Below, one piece after another: positions 10,076-22,446 of a stretch of 64,000 nt of DNA. The notes under the pieces were generated by a model. That model saw only the letters and a list, made by a program, of their open reading frames with translations, did not search any database and was not told the DNA's origin. The stretch comes from Salvia splendens. Taxonomy: Eukaryota > Streptophyta > Magnoliopsida > Lamiales > Lamiaceae. The DNA lies in assembly GCF_004379255.2 (NCBI RefSeq), contig NC_056034.1:5024501-5088500 (forward strand), read 5' to 3'. A program made the position numbers and the translations under genes. Numbering within the stretch: position 1 is the first letter of the stretch; each line of letters opens with the position of its first letter.

Positions 10076-12165
10076 TCAGTTCTTCTCAGTTGCACTTCTG
10101 CTGATGGGCCATAATTTGCTCAACATTCTCCTAGGTCTGCTGGGAGTCATGGTAAAGGCCTTCAACTTGGATGATTTTCCAAGCTCTAAATTGTCGTCTT
10201 CGTCCAGCTTCATTTTGAGGGTCGAAACATTCGAGCTGGGTGATTTGAGGCCAGATACACTCCACTGGTCTTGCGCAGCACTAGTAGGCTTTGATGAATT
10301 CTTGCACACTGCCAACAGTGCCTTGATGTTGCTAGGCAGCTCCGTCACTTGACCTCCCGCCATTGCAGCCCTTGCTTGCTCGAAGAAGAGGACTTGAACC
10401 ACCACCCGCAGTGGCAGCATCTCGTTCTGTGCAGCGTGCATGCACGCTTCAACAGACAACTTCTTGCACTCCAATGCGCGGCACAGCCTCTTCCTTTCGC
10501 TCTTACTCAGCTCTGGATGCACCTGACATTGCCATTGTACAAAAACACAATTGGAAACAACTAAAAACTAATTTCATAAACATTAAAAAATAAAATAAAA
10601 TAAAATCCACCTTTAGGTAAATGTCGATAGCTTTGTAGAGATCATCATGATCCAGCCTTGCAAATTCTGGGATGGATTCTGCAACGGCGATGAACTTGGA
10701 CAAGTGCAAATTCTTGTCCTTGGCTATCTTCTGAAGATAGCCATCCACGAGCTTTGCGACCTTGAGCTTGGAGCTGTGCGATGCAGAAGACGACCTTCTG
10801 CTCTCCTGAAACAGCAGCTCCACGTTCTCAGCAGACCGCGATCTTCGCCTCTCAAACTCCCCTTTCCCTCTACGCGGGCTCGTGGGAGGGCTCTGCCCCT
10901 GCACCATGAAATGCTCCAGTATCGAAATCACACCATCCACGTCGTACATCATCTTGTCGTCCAACGCTGGTAGCAATAGATCAGACACCGACGCCTCCTC
11001 CAGCTGCACTCCAATCCTACGTTCCAACTCCATCTTCGAAGACGAGGATGCTTTCACCATGTTGGCCGCCTTCAACAGCTTCAGCATAAAGCTGCAAGAC
11101 ACCTCCCCTTTCTCACTCGGAAGCAAGCTAACTATGGATTCCAGCAACAACCTATGCTTTGAAGTCACTTCCCCAACCGACTCAGGTTTAGAGTCACAAT
11201 CAATGTTTATGTACTTGGACACATTTGGCAGCCAGCGCGACGCATAGATGCGTAATGCCTCACCAACGAGGCCCGGGGGAAGCTTCCCACCCGATTTGAT
11301 GGCGATCATAGTCCTCCAGTAGAGATCAATCCCCAGCTCAGCCAGATCCTCCGCCCACCAGCTGCCTCGGCTCGTGGACTTATGATGCCTCTGGCTCTCG
11401 GAGCCATTGCACGACGAGTCATCCCTGCCCCGCCTAGAGCAGCTGTGGGACAAGCTCGCCTTGGTGGGACTGGAAACAACCTTGGCAGCGATGGCCTCAA
11501 TGCATCGGCTGGTGATCCCGAGATCCTCCGCCCACAGAGAGAACGCCTTGGTGCTCTGCAGCGTCACGATCGAGTCCCTCCAGCCGTGAAGGATGCAGGA
11601 AGTCAAGAACACCTCAATCTTGTAAATCAGATTGCCCTTCTCAACATCCTCTGTCATTTGAAGGTACTCGGCCGCGCATCTGACTGCGACGATGTTGTAG
11701 GCGCTGAGGGTCACCGTGATGCCATAGCAGAACTTGGCGCAGAGATCAAACGCCTCCACCCCGCCCGGGAAGTCCGGGAGCTGCACTATCTGCAGCTGCT
11801 GCGCCTCGGGGCTCTCGGCACATAGCCTCTGCAGCCGCAGGCACTTGGAAAGCAGGGGAAACTGCACATTCAAACATTAGCATCAACTTGTGACATTGCA
11901 TAAACATCAAAATTTTGGTAAATTTGGAATATAGTTTACACACACCTTATGCAGTAAATATCTGGTTCCTTTTACTTGTACAATGAGATCGCTTGACACT
12001 TCAGATGATACAGACCTAAACTCAAGAAAACAGAGTGATCTTCATCTTAGTTTTTAGCTTCGCTTTTGCAGTACTAATAAATAAATAGTATGAAATTGAA
12101 AATTACCGAGTGGATTCTGTTGTGTAGAAAGTATCAGGGCGAGATCCAAGTTTCATAAACTTCAT
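10076..12165 (-). CDS. BTB/POZ and NPH3 domain protein
   Basis: Four exons on the minus strand: 12165-12107, 12015-11946, 11861-10611 and 10522-10076, together 608 residues, all joined at GT-AG sites in phase. The N-terminus starts [20 protein letters not shown] domain follows at about residues 25-125 ([23 protein letters not shown]). The NPH3 domain starts near [18 protein letters not shown] and ends with [29 protein letters not shown] joined to [14 protein letters not shown]. Proteins of this family act at the plasma membrane as adaptors of CUL3 ubiquitin ligases or as partners of phototropins in light and auxin responses. The sequence is closest to the At1g67900 type, not to NPH3 itself. 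A short basic tail ([17 protein letters not shown]) follows a predicted coiled or disordered segment. The third exon start was chosen because HK-FPLLSK is invariant in the family. Confidence 0.92.
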
Positions 12166-15025
12166 CGCTGATATTTTGCAAATAAACTAAGGAATTGATC
12201 AGAGCAGCATTTGAAAGTGAGACAAACACCAACTTCCTCAACTTTTTTCCAACACCACTAAGAGAGAAAGTTCCACCTCCAGCTGCAACCAATAGAGTTT
12301 GTCGGAAGCTAGACAAACACAACTAGATTTTCACTGTTTTTGTTCGCCAATCTTGTTCCAAAATCACACCAAAAAACAAACACAATCAAAAAATGGTCTC
12401 ACCATAACTTGACCTATCTTTAAGTTAAAACAAGGGAGAATCCAAGAACTGCAAATTTTTATAGCCTAGTCAAGTATTATGAGATTTGTACATCAAAATT
12501 CAACCATTCGAGAGAATCTCTGTCACTTCAGTCAAATTTGAAATAGACATGCATTAACAAAGGAAAATAAAAAGAACCTCTAGAACTAAAACGAGAAAAT
12601 CAAATTAAGTAAACAATAAATGATTAAAACACATATTTTACCAACCAAAAACATTCACCGGCATCAAATAAGCAAAGAAGAAATTATTATTATATGACCA
12701 AAACCTTGGAAAAAAATGAAAATATTAAGGTTGTGTTTGAACTCACAATCACAGGTAGTAACTGCCAATCATATTTGGTGGTGGCTATCTCTATCTTTCC
12801 TTTTTATTTTTAATTTTGCAAAAGTAATTGAGCCGAAATAGTAGTGATTCACTATTGAGCTTAGCTTGCTAAACCACAATGCCAGCGTGAGAAAAAGGCG
12901 ACGCCCACGTGCTTATCCTGCGCCCACTTGTGTCCCTCTCCCTCATCATTGCCACTCCAATTTTCATCACCACACACCACTATTGTTGTTTCCTCAATAA
13001 ACCCGGATTACTTTATAACCACTATCCTACGCCGCTCTCTATGCATATAATTGATCAATATTAATATTAATATAAATTTAAAAAGCCAAAAAATATAGAG
13101 AGACGAATAGAATAGAATAGGATTTGTGTCTCACTATCAATCACTAAACTAAATTTTGAGAGTGCAACTGTGGTGGCATACTGACTCACCTCAAGTTGTT
13201 GATATCTTGTGTATATATAAATTAGTTGAATATGAAATTGCCCACATTTTTCTTGGAAATAACATAAATTGCTCTTTCATAATTTAATGCATGAGGGCCA
13301 TGCATATTTAATGCTCGTATGAAAGATAAGAAAAGGGAAAAGATGAATACACACAATTCTTGACATGGGGTTGAAATTTGCTGGCTAGCTAACTTTTCCT
13401 ATCCAAGTTTCTTTAATTCCTATTGAGAAAGTTATGATTTTTCTTGTTTTTTTTATTGAGGAAAAACCTGCAGACAGAGAAATTCATGAGAGCTTTTAAT
13501 TAATTCTTTGTAACAAAATAATATAGCCACTATCAAGTTGGTACAACATTTGTGTAATACTCCATGCAGATAACGATGTGCCATTTGTGGGTGAATTCCC
13601 TTGTACAACAAATGTGCCTTAATGAGATATAGATGGGCGTTTATGAGTCATATGCTAGTCTCTCTTGGTTATGACAAAATCTTTTAGTATAATGCATCAC
13701 AAATGTTTTTTTAACAAAAAGTTAAAAGCAACTAAATAAAAGGAATATTTTAAAAATATAAATCATATATAGTCGCTAAATAAATATTCCTACATAAAAT
13801 TGAAAAGAGAAACTAATAGACTGTTTATTCAATGTATATAAAAAAAATGGAAATGAGTACATAAGGTTTGGCTGGCAAATCATCACATTGTTTGCTTTTC
13901 ATTACGAGATAACTATTCTTGAATTCTTTTTGGTACTAACTTTTCCATTGTAGCATATAATTAGCAGGCCTATTAAAATAGTAGTAGTAAAGTTTTAGTG
14001 TGATTTTGCAGCTAAGTCTACAACTGTGATACGAGAGTATAATCATTTAAAGCTAGAAGCTGTTGATGATGATACATGGAGTGTAAAACATTTTAATTGT
14101 ATCTAGCTTGAATGCTTGATGAATTATGATATTATATCATGGACCAAAACAGGTGAGGTGAAATAATTAATAGTAATAAAAAAAAAGGATAAAAACTTGT
14201 GTATATTCTTAAGCTATCAATTTTTTGAAAATATTATGAACCAACTTGACCAATTGATACTCTAAAATTGAGCAGTATCCCATGGATTTGATATACGAAA
14301 ATACCTTTCCAAGTACTAACTTTTTTTTATATGTGATTTTAAGACTGAAGACAGATAAAGAAATGAAAATACGAGCTTATTAAGCATTGCCAAAAAAATT
14401 GATACATGCATTAATTGGTCAAAGTTGATTGTTCAAGATATATATACTTGAAAAATGGACCATGGTTTAGGATATAATTCAGGTACTGGCCTTTTAAATA
14501 ATACAAATATAAATATAAATTTTCAAATTTAAAAACATTGCGAAAATAGGACTCCAGGAAAACTTTGCAAAATAGTACTACTACTTAGTAGTATCTCTAG
14601 ACATTATCACTTCTACAAATTTATTATTTTATCTAAAAGTTACTATTTGAATTTTTCATCATAAGATATTGATCCGAAAAAATTATTCATACTGTTTAGT
14701 GAGCATTTGTCATTAGAGTTTCTGGTCAAAAGTTTCATGTACAGATGTTGCATTTATCTCTTTATAATGGTGCGAAAGTTACAAATAAAGTATATATACA
14801 TGCTACTTATATAATAAATTTTCTATAACCGTATAAAGACCATGGCCCACTGATCCTAATAAGTGAGTACTAGTTTAGTACATGATCTTTTTATAAATAA
14901 AACTGGATACTGCAAACATAAAAATAAAATAAGTTTGCAATAGTTTATGGGCTCCTTCAATTCTATCATGAAAACCAATGAGTAGTAGTACTACTATTAA
15001 ACTTAGTATTAATGGAAAACATTAA
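12166..15025. other. AT-rich spacer upstream of the NPH3 gene
   Basis: The first ~200 bases are the NPH3 leader. At 12890-13020 there is a less AT-rich block with a G-box (CCCACGTGC near 12905) and, on the minus strand, TTATAAAG near 13015. This could be the NPH3 promoter if the gene has an intron in its leader, but that is unproven. The rest is low-complexity DNA without coding potential. Confidence 0.35.
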
Positions 15026-15791
15026 GAGCATCTCCAATAGGTTAGGACGTCAAATAGCCCTCAAATAGCCTTCACACTGTCACATCATCAGCTCTACAAT
15101 TCTCCTGTCACATCAGCTTGCCACATCAACTGGACATCAAATAGCCCTCACATAGCCTTCACACTACCTATCCACATCACTAATAACAATTATATAATTT
15201 AATTTACACTCGTATCAACATACGGAATTTAATTTACGAGACAAATACGGAAAATTCGAATAATAATATTAAATTTTAAAAAGTACATTAATTTTTTTTT
15301 AAAAAAGTACAATAATTAAAAAAAAAATACATTTAAAAAATTACATAAATTTGCATAAAAACTAACGCCTTGCAATCCTCCGCGCCCACAACTCTTCAAC
15401 TAAATCCTTTTGCAGTCGAATATGAGCCTCCGTCTGACGCATGTCGGCATGTGCTTGGAGGAGGGCTTCTTCATCGTGCGGTACCCCACCTCGTACGTTG
15501 GCGGTGGTGACGCCGTGGCTTGGAAACAAGTGGTGCTAATGAAAATGAGGTTCAACGCGCGTATATATAGTGTTTTCGAAAAACAAAAAAAAAATTTAAA
15601 TCCGACGCCGGTTTGGCGCCGATCCGGGACGCACAATGGCGCCCGTGAGGATCGGCGTCGGAACCGGCGTCAGCGCGGGAATCGGCATGGCGACGCCGAT
15701 TTCGCCGACGCCGGTTCCAATGGTTCGGCGTCAAACCGGCGTCGGCGAAAAATCGGCGTCGCGGTGGTGACGCCGGTTATTGGAGATGCTC
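15026..15791. mobile_element. PIF/Harbinger-type element with TAA target duplication
   Basis: A 766-bp element with inverted ends GAGCATCTCCAATA(G/A) and a 3-bp TAA duplication (15023-15025 and 15792-15794), the target of PIF/Harbinger transposases. The left half is AT-rich with a T-run/A-run palindrome near 15295. The right end is GC-rich with repeated GGCGTCGG-like words. It contains a decayed C-terminal piece of a Harbinger transposase (15362-15480). Confidence 0.85.
15362..15480 (-). pseudogene. C-terminal fragment of a Harbinger (ALP1-like) transposase
   Basis: On the minus strand the frame reads DEEALLQAHADMRQTEAHI and then QKDLVEELWARR before a stop at 15362. The DLVEELW tail resembles the end of plant PIF/Harbinger transposases and ALP1-like proteins, which typically finish near LVEHIWAR. 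The DDE catalytic region is absent, so this is a remnant. Confidence 0.6.
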
Positions 15792-15794
15792 TAA

Positions 15795-18465
15795 ACTAAT
15801 CGAAATAATAGACCATATGACAATTTTGGCCTAAAACAGAGATAGAGCGTGGGACGATAGTCAGTCAACGATAACGACGAAATGAATATAGAAATCTGCT
15901 TTAGTATAAAGATGTGATTGAATAATCCCAAAACTAAGAAAGATTGAATGAGATAACTATTATTGCAAAATAAAAAAAAAAAGTAATTTGATTAATCCTT
16001 CATGAGTATATAGAAGCAGTATTGATATTACAAAAAATAATAATCAAACACAAGTTAATCAATTAATAATCTGAATTGTCATCAATCGATTAATGATTCT
16101 CCCCTTTCAGACAGTCAACTTACAACCATATAGCTTTTGAAGGGAATGAAATGATTGAAATAATTGAGATTGCCTTTCCATTATTCAATTGATTTTTCAC
16201 AGGAAAAATTATAAAAAGCAGTGGAATAAATCTCCATGTTTGTTGTCCTTTGATTATACTGTGAAGTTGCGTAAAGTTTATACATTTGTAATAGGGAAAT
16301 CAATATGATTTGCAATAATGGCGATTTCATTCGAAAAAAAAGGAAACTCATAAAATATCCTTACCATGGTACGTGATGACATACAAAATATAGTACTCAA
16401 TGTTTATTAGTTTGGGGGTTAACCGTTGTTTTAATTTTAAATGTAATAATCGATTGACTGTTTCCTATTTCGAACATAACTTATTAAGTAACGTAATTTT
16501 GATCTAAAATCCTTTTTATAAAAAGAATAAACTTATTACATATCATTTCCCCGTTTATAAAACCATAAACCAAATTTAACTTGTGTGTTTGTAGTGTTAC
16601 CGCTGTTCTTGTTTTCTTGATAATCAATATAACCAGTGGCAATTTCGAAATTTTAATCCCCGACCAAGGGTAGTTTGGTACGAAAAAGTGGTGGTGGATT
16701 CTAGATTGGCAACGGCGTACAGGGTCTTAATCCGTGCTACCCAACGGGGTTACAACAGATGTATATTGGGCCCCCAATTCCTTTGTATTTTCTACAATGC
16801 CAGCCCACTTCCCCATTTCTTTTTCATCTTTTAGTTTAGATTCCATCCACATCGTTTTGTAGTAGTCGTGTCGTGTCACAAAAATGATAAATTCTCCATT
16901 ATATTTCCTCCACGAAATATCAATTCTTATTAATAAATCACACATACTGATTAATAGTTCTAATTAGTGATTGGCGAATTCCCTCAAAACAATCAGCGAT
17001 AATTATGATGGATACATGGTGCATTTGGAATTTGGATATACACCAAGTCTTTTTCATTTTACATACTTATTTCACATCCAATATTTCTATTAAGATCAGT
17101 ATGAATAGGTATTTGTAACAATTTTGTTTTCAATAGATATTTGGGATATGGAGTTAATTAAGTCATGCACCATTCCTGGGAAGATCAATGTGACATTTTA
17201 TAGTATATATAAAATCGTGAGAGAAATGGAAGAGATATAAGTAAAAGAGTGGAAGAATAAAACACGAATTGTGTCGAGCACTTTCTTACTACCTATTATT
17301 GTAATATATTCATTAAATTCCAACAAATAATTAAACAAAGCGTGAGTGCGGATAATTTGGCACAAAAAAGGCTACGGCAAAGTACCCTAATGCCACTCAG
17401 AATAAATAAAACAAAAAACTGTAATTTGTATGGCCAACATAAATACCCCATATGTTGATTGATTATAAGTATTTCTTAATTTTCCCCCGTGTTTATAATT
17501 TATTACCGTTACAGTCGGTGCCCACTCTCATCATATTTTTGTAGAAAATTTAAGGCGATTTCAACATTTTCCTAGACGTTCAATTCAATTATAGACTAGA
17601 TTTTTATATTGGAAACACATTAACATTATACTCCGTATTATTGTGAAAAAAATGATATCATCATCTAGCTAGTATTAGTTTTATTTATTTATACTTCCTA
17701 TGTCTTTTAATAGTTCACCGCTCGCTAGTGTTCAATATCCCCTAAATAGTGTTACACTTTTTTTTAAGACATTCAATTTTTACGAAAAACAGCCTTCTAA
17801 TTCATAGTGTAATTATTTTGAATATATCAAAAAGTATCTATCAAATACTTATCAAGGATTTATTAAATCTCATGTTACTCTTTTCGTGGACGGAAGCAGC
17901 AACATACAACAATAGCCTAAGCCATGATGCAGAAGATCAATATCCCAATTCATTTGTTCTTAAATATAGCTTAGCAACCCAAAGGGTGGAAAGTACTCAC
18001 TTTACAACCTCACTAATTAAACCATACATTTTTTTGGGTAGGTATTTGATAGGTCCTTGACCTATCGAGACTGAGCACCACGATTTGAACGAACAAATAG
18101 AGGAAAAGATAAACCCTCAACTAGGGGCGATTTCCGCCAGAACCAAGAATGAGAACAGAAGTTAATTCATATTTCTCAATAAATGAAAATACGATAGAAT
18201 TCTATTATATAGAATCTTAAACCCTAACATGTGTCTTGCTAATCAAGAAAGATAATTAAAATAAAAGATTACAAAAGATGTGGAAAATAACTAAGGACAA
18301 CTAACTAAAATAAGAGATATGCTAGATGAGGACCATATCAGAATTTAATATTGAGTTGAGAATATGTTTCGAATATAACAACATTCAAATATTTTACTGC
18401 CACGATAGATTCACAAACGGAAATCTTGGGATTTAACTCAAAAGGTAGTTTCTAGCATTGGAAGG
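15795..18465. other. Spacer without recognisable gene
   Basis: AT-rich DNA with scattered stops. The last 400 bases (from about 18050) look like old retroelement sequence, but I cannot assign it. The Tat-lineage retrotransposon is inserted at its end. Confidence 0.4.
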
Positions 18466-19088
18466 TGATGAATCCGCGAATTTCTGATGTTAGTAAATGC
18501 TGGTAGAGAATAAAGACTACGACACAAAGAATTTACGTGGTTCGATTTACTGAAGTAAATCTACGTCCACGGGAAGAAGGGAGGGCAAGATTGTATTGCT
18601 TGATCTGTTTTCTACAGCTTACAATACAGACTTGCTATTTGATATTTGATCTCTAGAGAACTTAAAAACCCTCGTCTATCAGATCTAAGTTCTATTTATA
18701 TATTGAACTAAGATCGTGGCTTGCATCACCACCCTAAGTCGTGGATGTCGTGTAGGTCATGGCCTAAGATCGTGGATGTAGCGTAGGTCATGGCCTACGA
18801 TCGTGGCCTGAGTTGACACCACGTGGTAGTGGGTGTGTTGGAAGTTGTGGAAATCCTGTATGGGTCCACTAACTCCTTGTTCGGTCGAATACTGAGACCG
18901 AACTGCTTTGGTTGCCGATCTGAGAGTAGAGCTTGATGCCGACCTGAGAGCAGAGCTTGATTGGTTGGCTTTTACCGAGCTGTAGGCTGAGGCCGAACTC
19001 TTTGGTAATGCCGAACTCATACTCTTCCTTGGGCTTTGGGCTGATGGGCCGTCACTGCTGTTGGGCTTGTTTAGTCCGTACTCCATCA
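18466..19088 (-). repeat. 3' LTR of the Tat-lineage element
   Basis: 623 bp, starting TGATGAATCC and ending CTCCATCA on the plus strand. It is bordered internally by the polypurine tract (plus-strand CTACCCCCCCCGAAAAG at 19089-19105), which fixes this copy as the 3' LTR of a minus-strand element. Confidence 0.95.
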
Positions 19089-19263
19089 CTACCCCCCCCG
19101 AAAAGCGAAGTGAATCACTTCGGCGAAGCGAGTCACTTCGGCATTCTGGATAAAGGTACGGGGGAGGCTGACGTCAGGGGACGTGCCTTGCGCGTGACTG
19201 CATTAAATGCGACAGTAAAATCCGGCCGTTGAATCCTGAAAAGGTGGGATTCGAAACGGTGCG

Positions 19264-20688
19264 ATGATTTTGAAATCTTCTCCGAATCTGCTGAAACTGA
19301 TGACCGATAAAGCCGAGCAGGGTCCTGAAGTCATCCTGCCGCTGTACGGCCGAGAGATAGCAGCTCGGCTTCAGAGTCTGCCGGTGCTTGAGGAGCTTGC
19401 TTCGTCCTCGGTCCTGCTTTCTGCAGACCAAGTTCGTAGTTGCCGAGCTGACCGCGATGAGAACATGGAGGCTATCTTTGCCTCCATAGGGTCAGTTTCA
19501 CCCGCTCCAATTTTCCATGGAGAGGGTGAGACCGAGCAGCATGAGCGGCAGACCGGCGATGAGCAGGCCGAGCAGGAGGCGCAGCAGATCGGCTACGGTG
19601 GCGCCGAGCAGGCTGGGGAGAGCAGGGAGGCCGAGGCTGAAGCCGAAGCAGACAAGGAGAAGGAAGCTGAACCTCACCGAGAAGGCGGAGACGAAGCTAG
19701 CGGAGTATGATTTCATCTTCCTTCTCTTAGTTTAGTTTCTTCCTTCTTGTAAAACGGCCTTGAAGCCCTTGTGTAGAAAAATTTTTTTTCTTATGAATGA
19801 AAAAATTCTTCTTTCTGCTCTTGTGTCTTCGTATAGCCTTTCGTACTCTCTTACTCCTGTTGTGGTTTACTACCTGCTCGGTAAGCTGAAATGCCGAACT
19901 GACGTAGCTGCTTTGTATTCTTAACTCTCAAGGAGCTGGAGGTACTTCACTGGAAGCGGCTGTACTCTTCGGCTTTAGACGAAGCTGAGAAAAGAGCTAT
20001 AGCTGACCAGATGAAGAATGACGAACTCTTGGCTCGTTCAATGAAGCTGGAGGCCGATAATAAGGACTTAGAGTCCGAAAAGAAGGATCTGGAGGCCGAG
20101 CTGAACACTGCCGTCGCTGAGAGGACTGCGTATGAGGATTTCATCTGCAGGCGTGGGGGAATGACCATCTCTGAAGTTCAGGAACGAGTTGACGAACTGT
20201 GGGAGGAATATCATGTACTCCGGAGGAACAATGCGCTGGAGAGCTCGGCTTGCCAACAAGTCATGAAATCATTGCGGCGCTGGGCTTCTCGGTACGACAT
20301 AGTTCTTTCCCGGCGCCCCTCAATTGAGAGATTCCTCAGGCATTTCCCGCCAACAGATGCTAGTACTCCAGCTCAAACCTCTGATTCACTTGCTCAAAAC
20401 CGTACTCCAAGTCAGCAACGAACTCAGGGACAACCAGAGACGTCAAGTCGAGGACGGACTGAAGTTCGCCGAGGAGCTGTGGTTATGAGTGAGCAAGATC
20501 GGCAAATGCTTCGTGAAGAGACTCTTCGCCGCCGAGGTGCTAGGGCTTCTCGGGCTCAGGGAAGAGGCGGTAGGTCGATTAGAGCATCTCGTCGACCTGC
20601 TTATTCTTCAGCTGCCGAGAACGCCCGAACTCGGCTTCACGAGGATTTTGTGAATAGATGGCTCAACTTTAGCAACCCTGGACAGTAG
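19264..20688 (+). CDS. Antisense additional gene (aORF) of the Tat-lineage element
   Basis: A two-exon gene on the plus strand, opposite to gag: 19264-19704 and 19933-20688, joined at GTATG...CTCAAG in phase 0, giving 398 residues. The first exon encodes an acidic, Glu/Ala-rich half (EAEAEAEADKEKEAE). The second encodes a heptad-like coiled coil (MKNDELLARSMKLEADNKD and onward) followed by an Arg-rich tail (EETLRRRGARASRAQGRGG). No enzyme motif is seen. Tat-lineage elements of plants often carry such extra genes between pol and the 3' LTR, frequently antisense; their role is unknown. Both exons are open without a lesion, so the gene may be functional even though pol is deleted. Transcription could start in the neighbouring LTR read in antisense. 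Confidence 0.7.
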
Positions 20689-20822
20689 GATAGTCCTTTG
20701 TAATAGCGTAACGCCATCTCGTAGGGTAGCGGAGTTGTGTGCCGAACAAGATTTGAAAAATGAAATTTTGTTTTCGCTTCTAACACTGTGTATTTACAGC
20801 TTAGCGAAAAAATTTCATCGTA

Positions 20823-21176
20823 CTTGTCTTCGGTCTTATGAAGTAAACTTCTTTGACCGGACTCGTCTTTGGTCTGATGAAATAAACATCTTTGACCGGA
20901 CTCGTCTTTGGTCTGATGAAATAAACATCTTTGACCGGACTCGTCTTTGGTCTGATGAAATAAACATCTTTGACCGGACTCGTCTTTGGTCTGATGAAAT
21001 AAACATCTTTGACCGGACTCGTCTTTGGTCTGATGAAATAAACATCTTTGACCGGACTCGTCTTTGGTCTGATGAAATAAACATCTTTGACCGGACTCGT
21101 CTTTGGTCTGATGAAATAAACATCTTTGACCGGACTCGTCTTTGGTCTGATGAAATAAACATCTTTGACCGGACTA
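20823..21176. repeat. 39-bp tandem array
   Basis: Eight near-perfect copies of a 39-bp unit start at 20852, 20891, 20930, 20969, 21008, 21047, 21086 and 21125, with partial copies at both ends. Because 39 is a multiple of 3, both strands stay open across the array (13-residue repeats FDRTRLWSDEINI on plus and SKMFISSDQRRVR on minus). I treat these frames as by-products of the repeat, not as genes. Confidence 0.95.
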
Positions 21177-21179
21177 AGC

Positions 21180-21342
21180 TTGTGTCCTAATTTGGCGAGT
21201 TTTATCGCTCGGATCGGACTTTCCGTTGTCCTAATTTGGGGATCGGACTTTCCCTTGTCCTAATTCGGCGAGTTTTATCGCGTGGATCGGACTTTCCCTT
21301 GTCCTAATTCAGGCAAGTTTTATCGCGTGAATCGGACTTTCG
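21180..21342. repeat. ~50-bp degenerate tandem array
   Basis: Three to four imperfect units built on TTGTCCTAATT, GGCGAGTTTTATCGCG and GATCGGACTTTCC. It joins the 39-bp and 90-bp arrays. Confidence 0.8.
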
Positions 21343-21705
21343 TTGCAGTTCGTTTCAGACGAAGTGCTTGATTCTTAAGCTGAATTGTGGTCTTGTATCC
21401 TCTTTAGAAGCTTGGACTTCACAATCGTTGGCTTACTGCAGTTCGTTTCAGACGAACTGCTTGTTTAAGCTGAATTGTGGTCTTGTATCCTCTTTAGAAG
21501 CTTGGACTTCACAATCGTTGGCTTATTGCAGTTCGTTTCAGACGAACTGCTTGTTTAAGCTGAATTGTGGTCTTGTATCCTCTTTAGAAGCTTTGACTTC
21601 ACAATCGTTGGCTTATTGCAGTTCGTTTCAGACGAACTGCTTGTTTAAGCTGAATTGTGGTCTTGTATCCTCTTTAGAAGCTTGGACTTCACAATCGTTG
21701 GCTTG
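21343..21705. repeat. 90-bp tandem array
   Basis: Four copies starting at 21343, 21436, 21526 and 21616 (spacings 93, 90, 90). Each holds the inverted word GCAGTTCGTTTCAGACGAACTGC, in which GCAGTTCGT and ACGAACTGC can pair. Confidence 0.93.
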
Positions 21706-21890
21706 TATATGTTCTAAGAAGGGGATCAGCCTTCGAAGAACAAGATACCTCAGTAACATTTGTAAGAGACGACACGCACAGAGACAGACAAAACACACAG
21801 ACAAAACGCACAGAGACAAACAAAGACCAAGCAAACCAAAGAAAGCACATTGACCGAACAGGACTCAAGACTGACTGACCGGACTGTCTC

Positions 21891-22350
21891 TTACAAATGG
21901 AACTTTTTGAGGTTGGAAACGTACCATGTTCGGGGTACTTGTGCTCCTGACACGTGAGTCAATTTGTAAGACCCTTCGCCGAGGACTTCTGACACCCGAT
22001 ATGGACCTTCCCATGTGGGTTCGAGTTCGCCCAGCTTTTCTGCTCGGCTTACTTCGTTGTTTCTCAAGACGAGATCTCCCACTTGAAATTGCAGCTTTTT
22101 CACCCTTTGGTTATAATACCGGGCTACTTGCTCCTTGTACTTGGCTGCTTTTATGCAGGCCAATTCTCTTCTTTCTTCGGCAAGATCTAGTTCGGCTCTC
22201 AGTCCGTCACCATTCATTTCTGAGGAGAAATTGAGTTCGGGGACTGGGTATGCCGATCTCAACCGGAATCACGGCTTCAGTGCCATACACCATCGAGTTC
22301 GGCTCCGGTGTGACTTCGGTCATTTCGCCTGCCTCTGACTCCGGCTGCTG
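21891..22350 (-). pseudogene. C-terminal fragment of a Ty3/gypsy integrase region
   Basis: The minus strand encodes the end of a gypsy polyprotein. One frame (about 22240-22330) gives MVYGTEAVIPVEIG. A different frame then continues from FSSEMNGDGLRAELDLAEER to NQRVKKLQFQVGDLVLR, WEGPYRV and the end NLKKFHL. The frame change shows at least one small indel. The VYGTEAVIPVEIG and GDLVLR segments mark the post-catalytic part of plant gypsy integrases; everything upstream of it in pol is deleted, so gag is almost joined to this tail. Confidence 0.85.
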
Positions 22351-22446
22351 TGATTGCTATGCTTGATGGTGCCGAACTGATTGCTCGGCACTTTTAAGCG
22401 CAATCTGCGAACACACTTGCTCTTTTTCGATCACCTCGGATGACCG

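Noticed and set aside
10882..11825. Long plus-strand frames opposite the NPH3 gene
   Set aside because: They are antisense shadows of the GC-rich NPH3 coding exon.
16727..16945. 72-codon minus-strand frame in the spacer
   Set aside because: No family resemblance, no flanking gene signals and AT-rich surroundings.
20823..21190. Regular direct repeats that might be a CRISPR array, and long frames on both strands
   Set aside because: The 39-bp units are contiguous without unique spacers, lie inside a plant retrotransposon, and the open frames follow from a period divisible by three.
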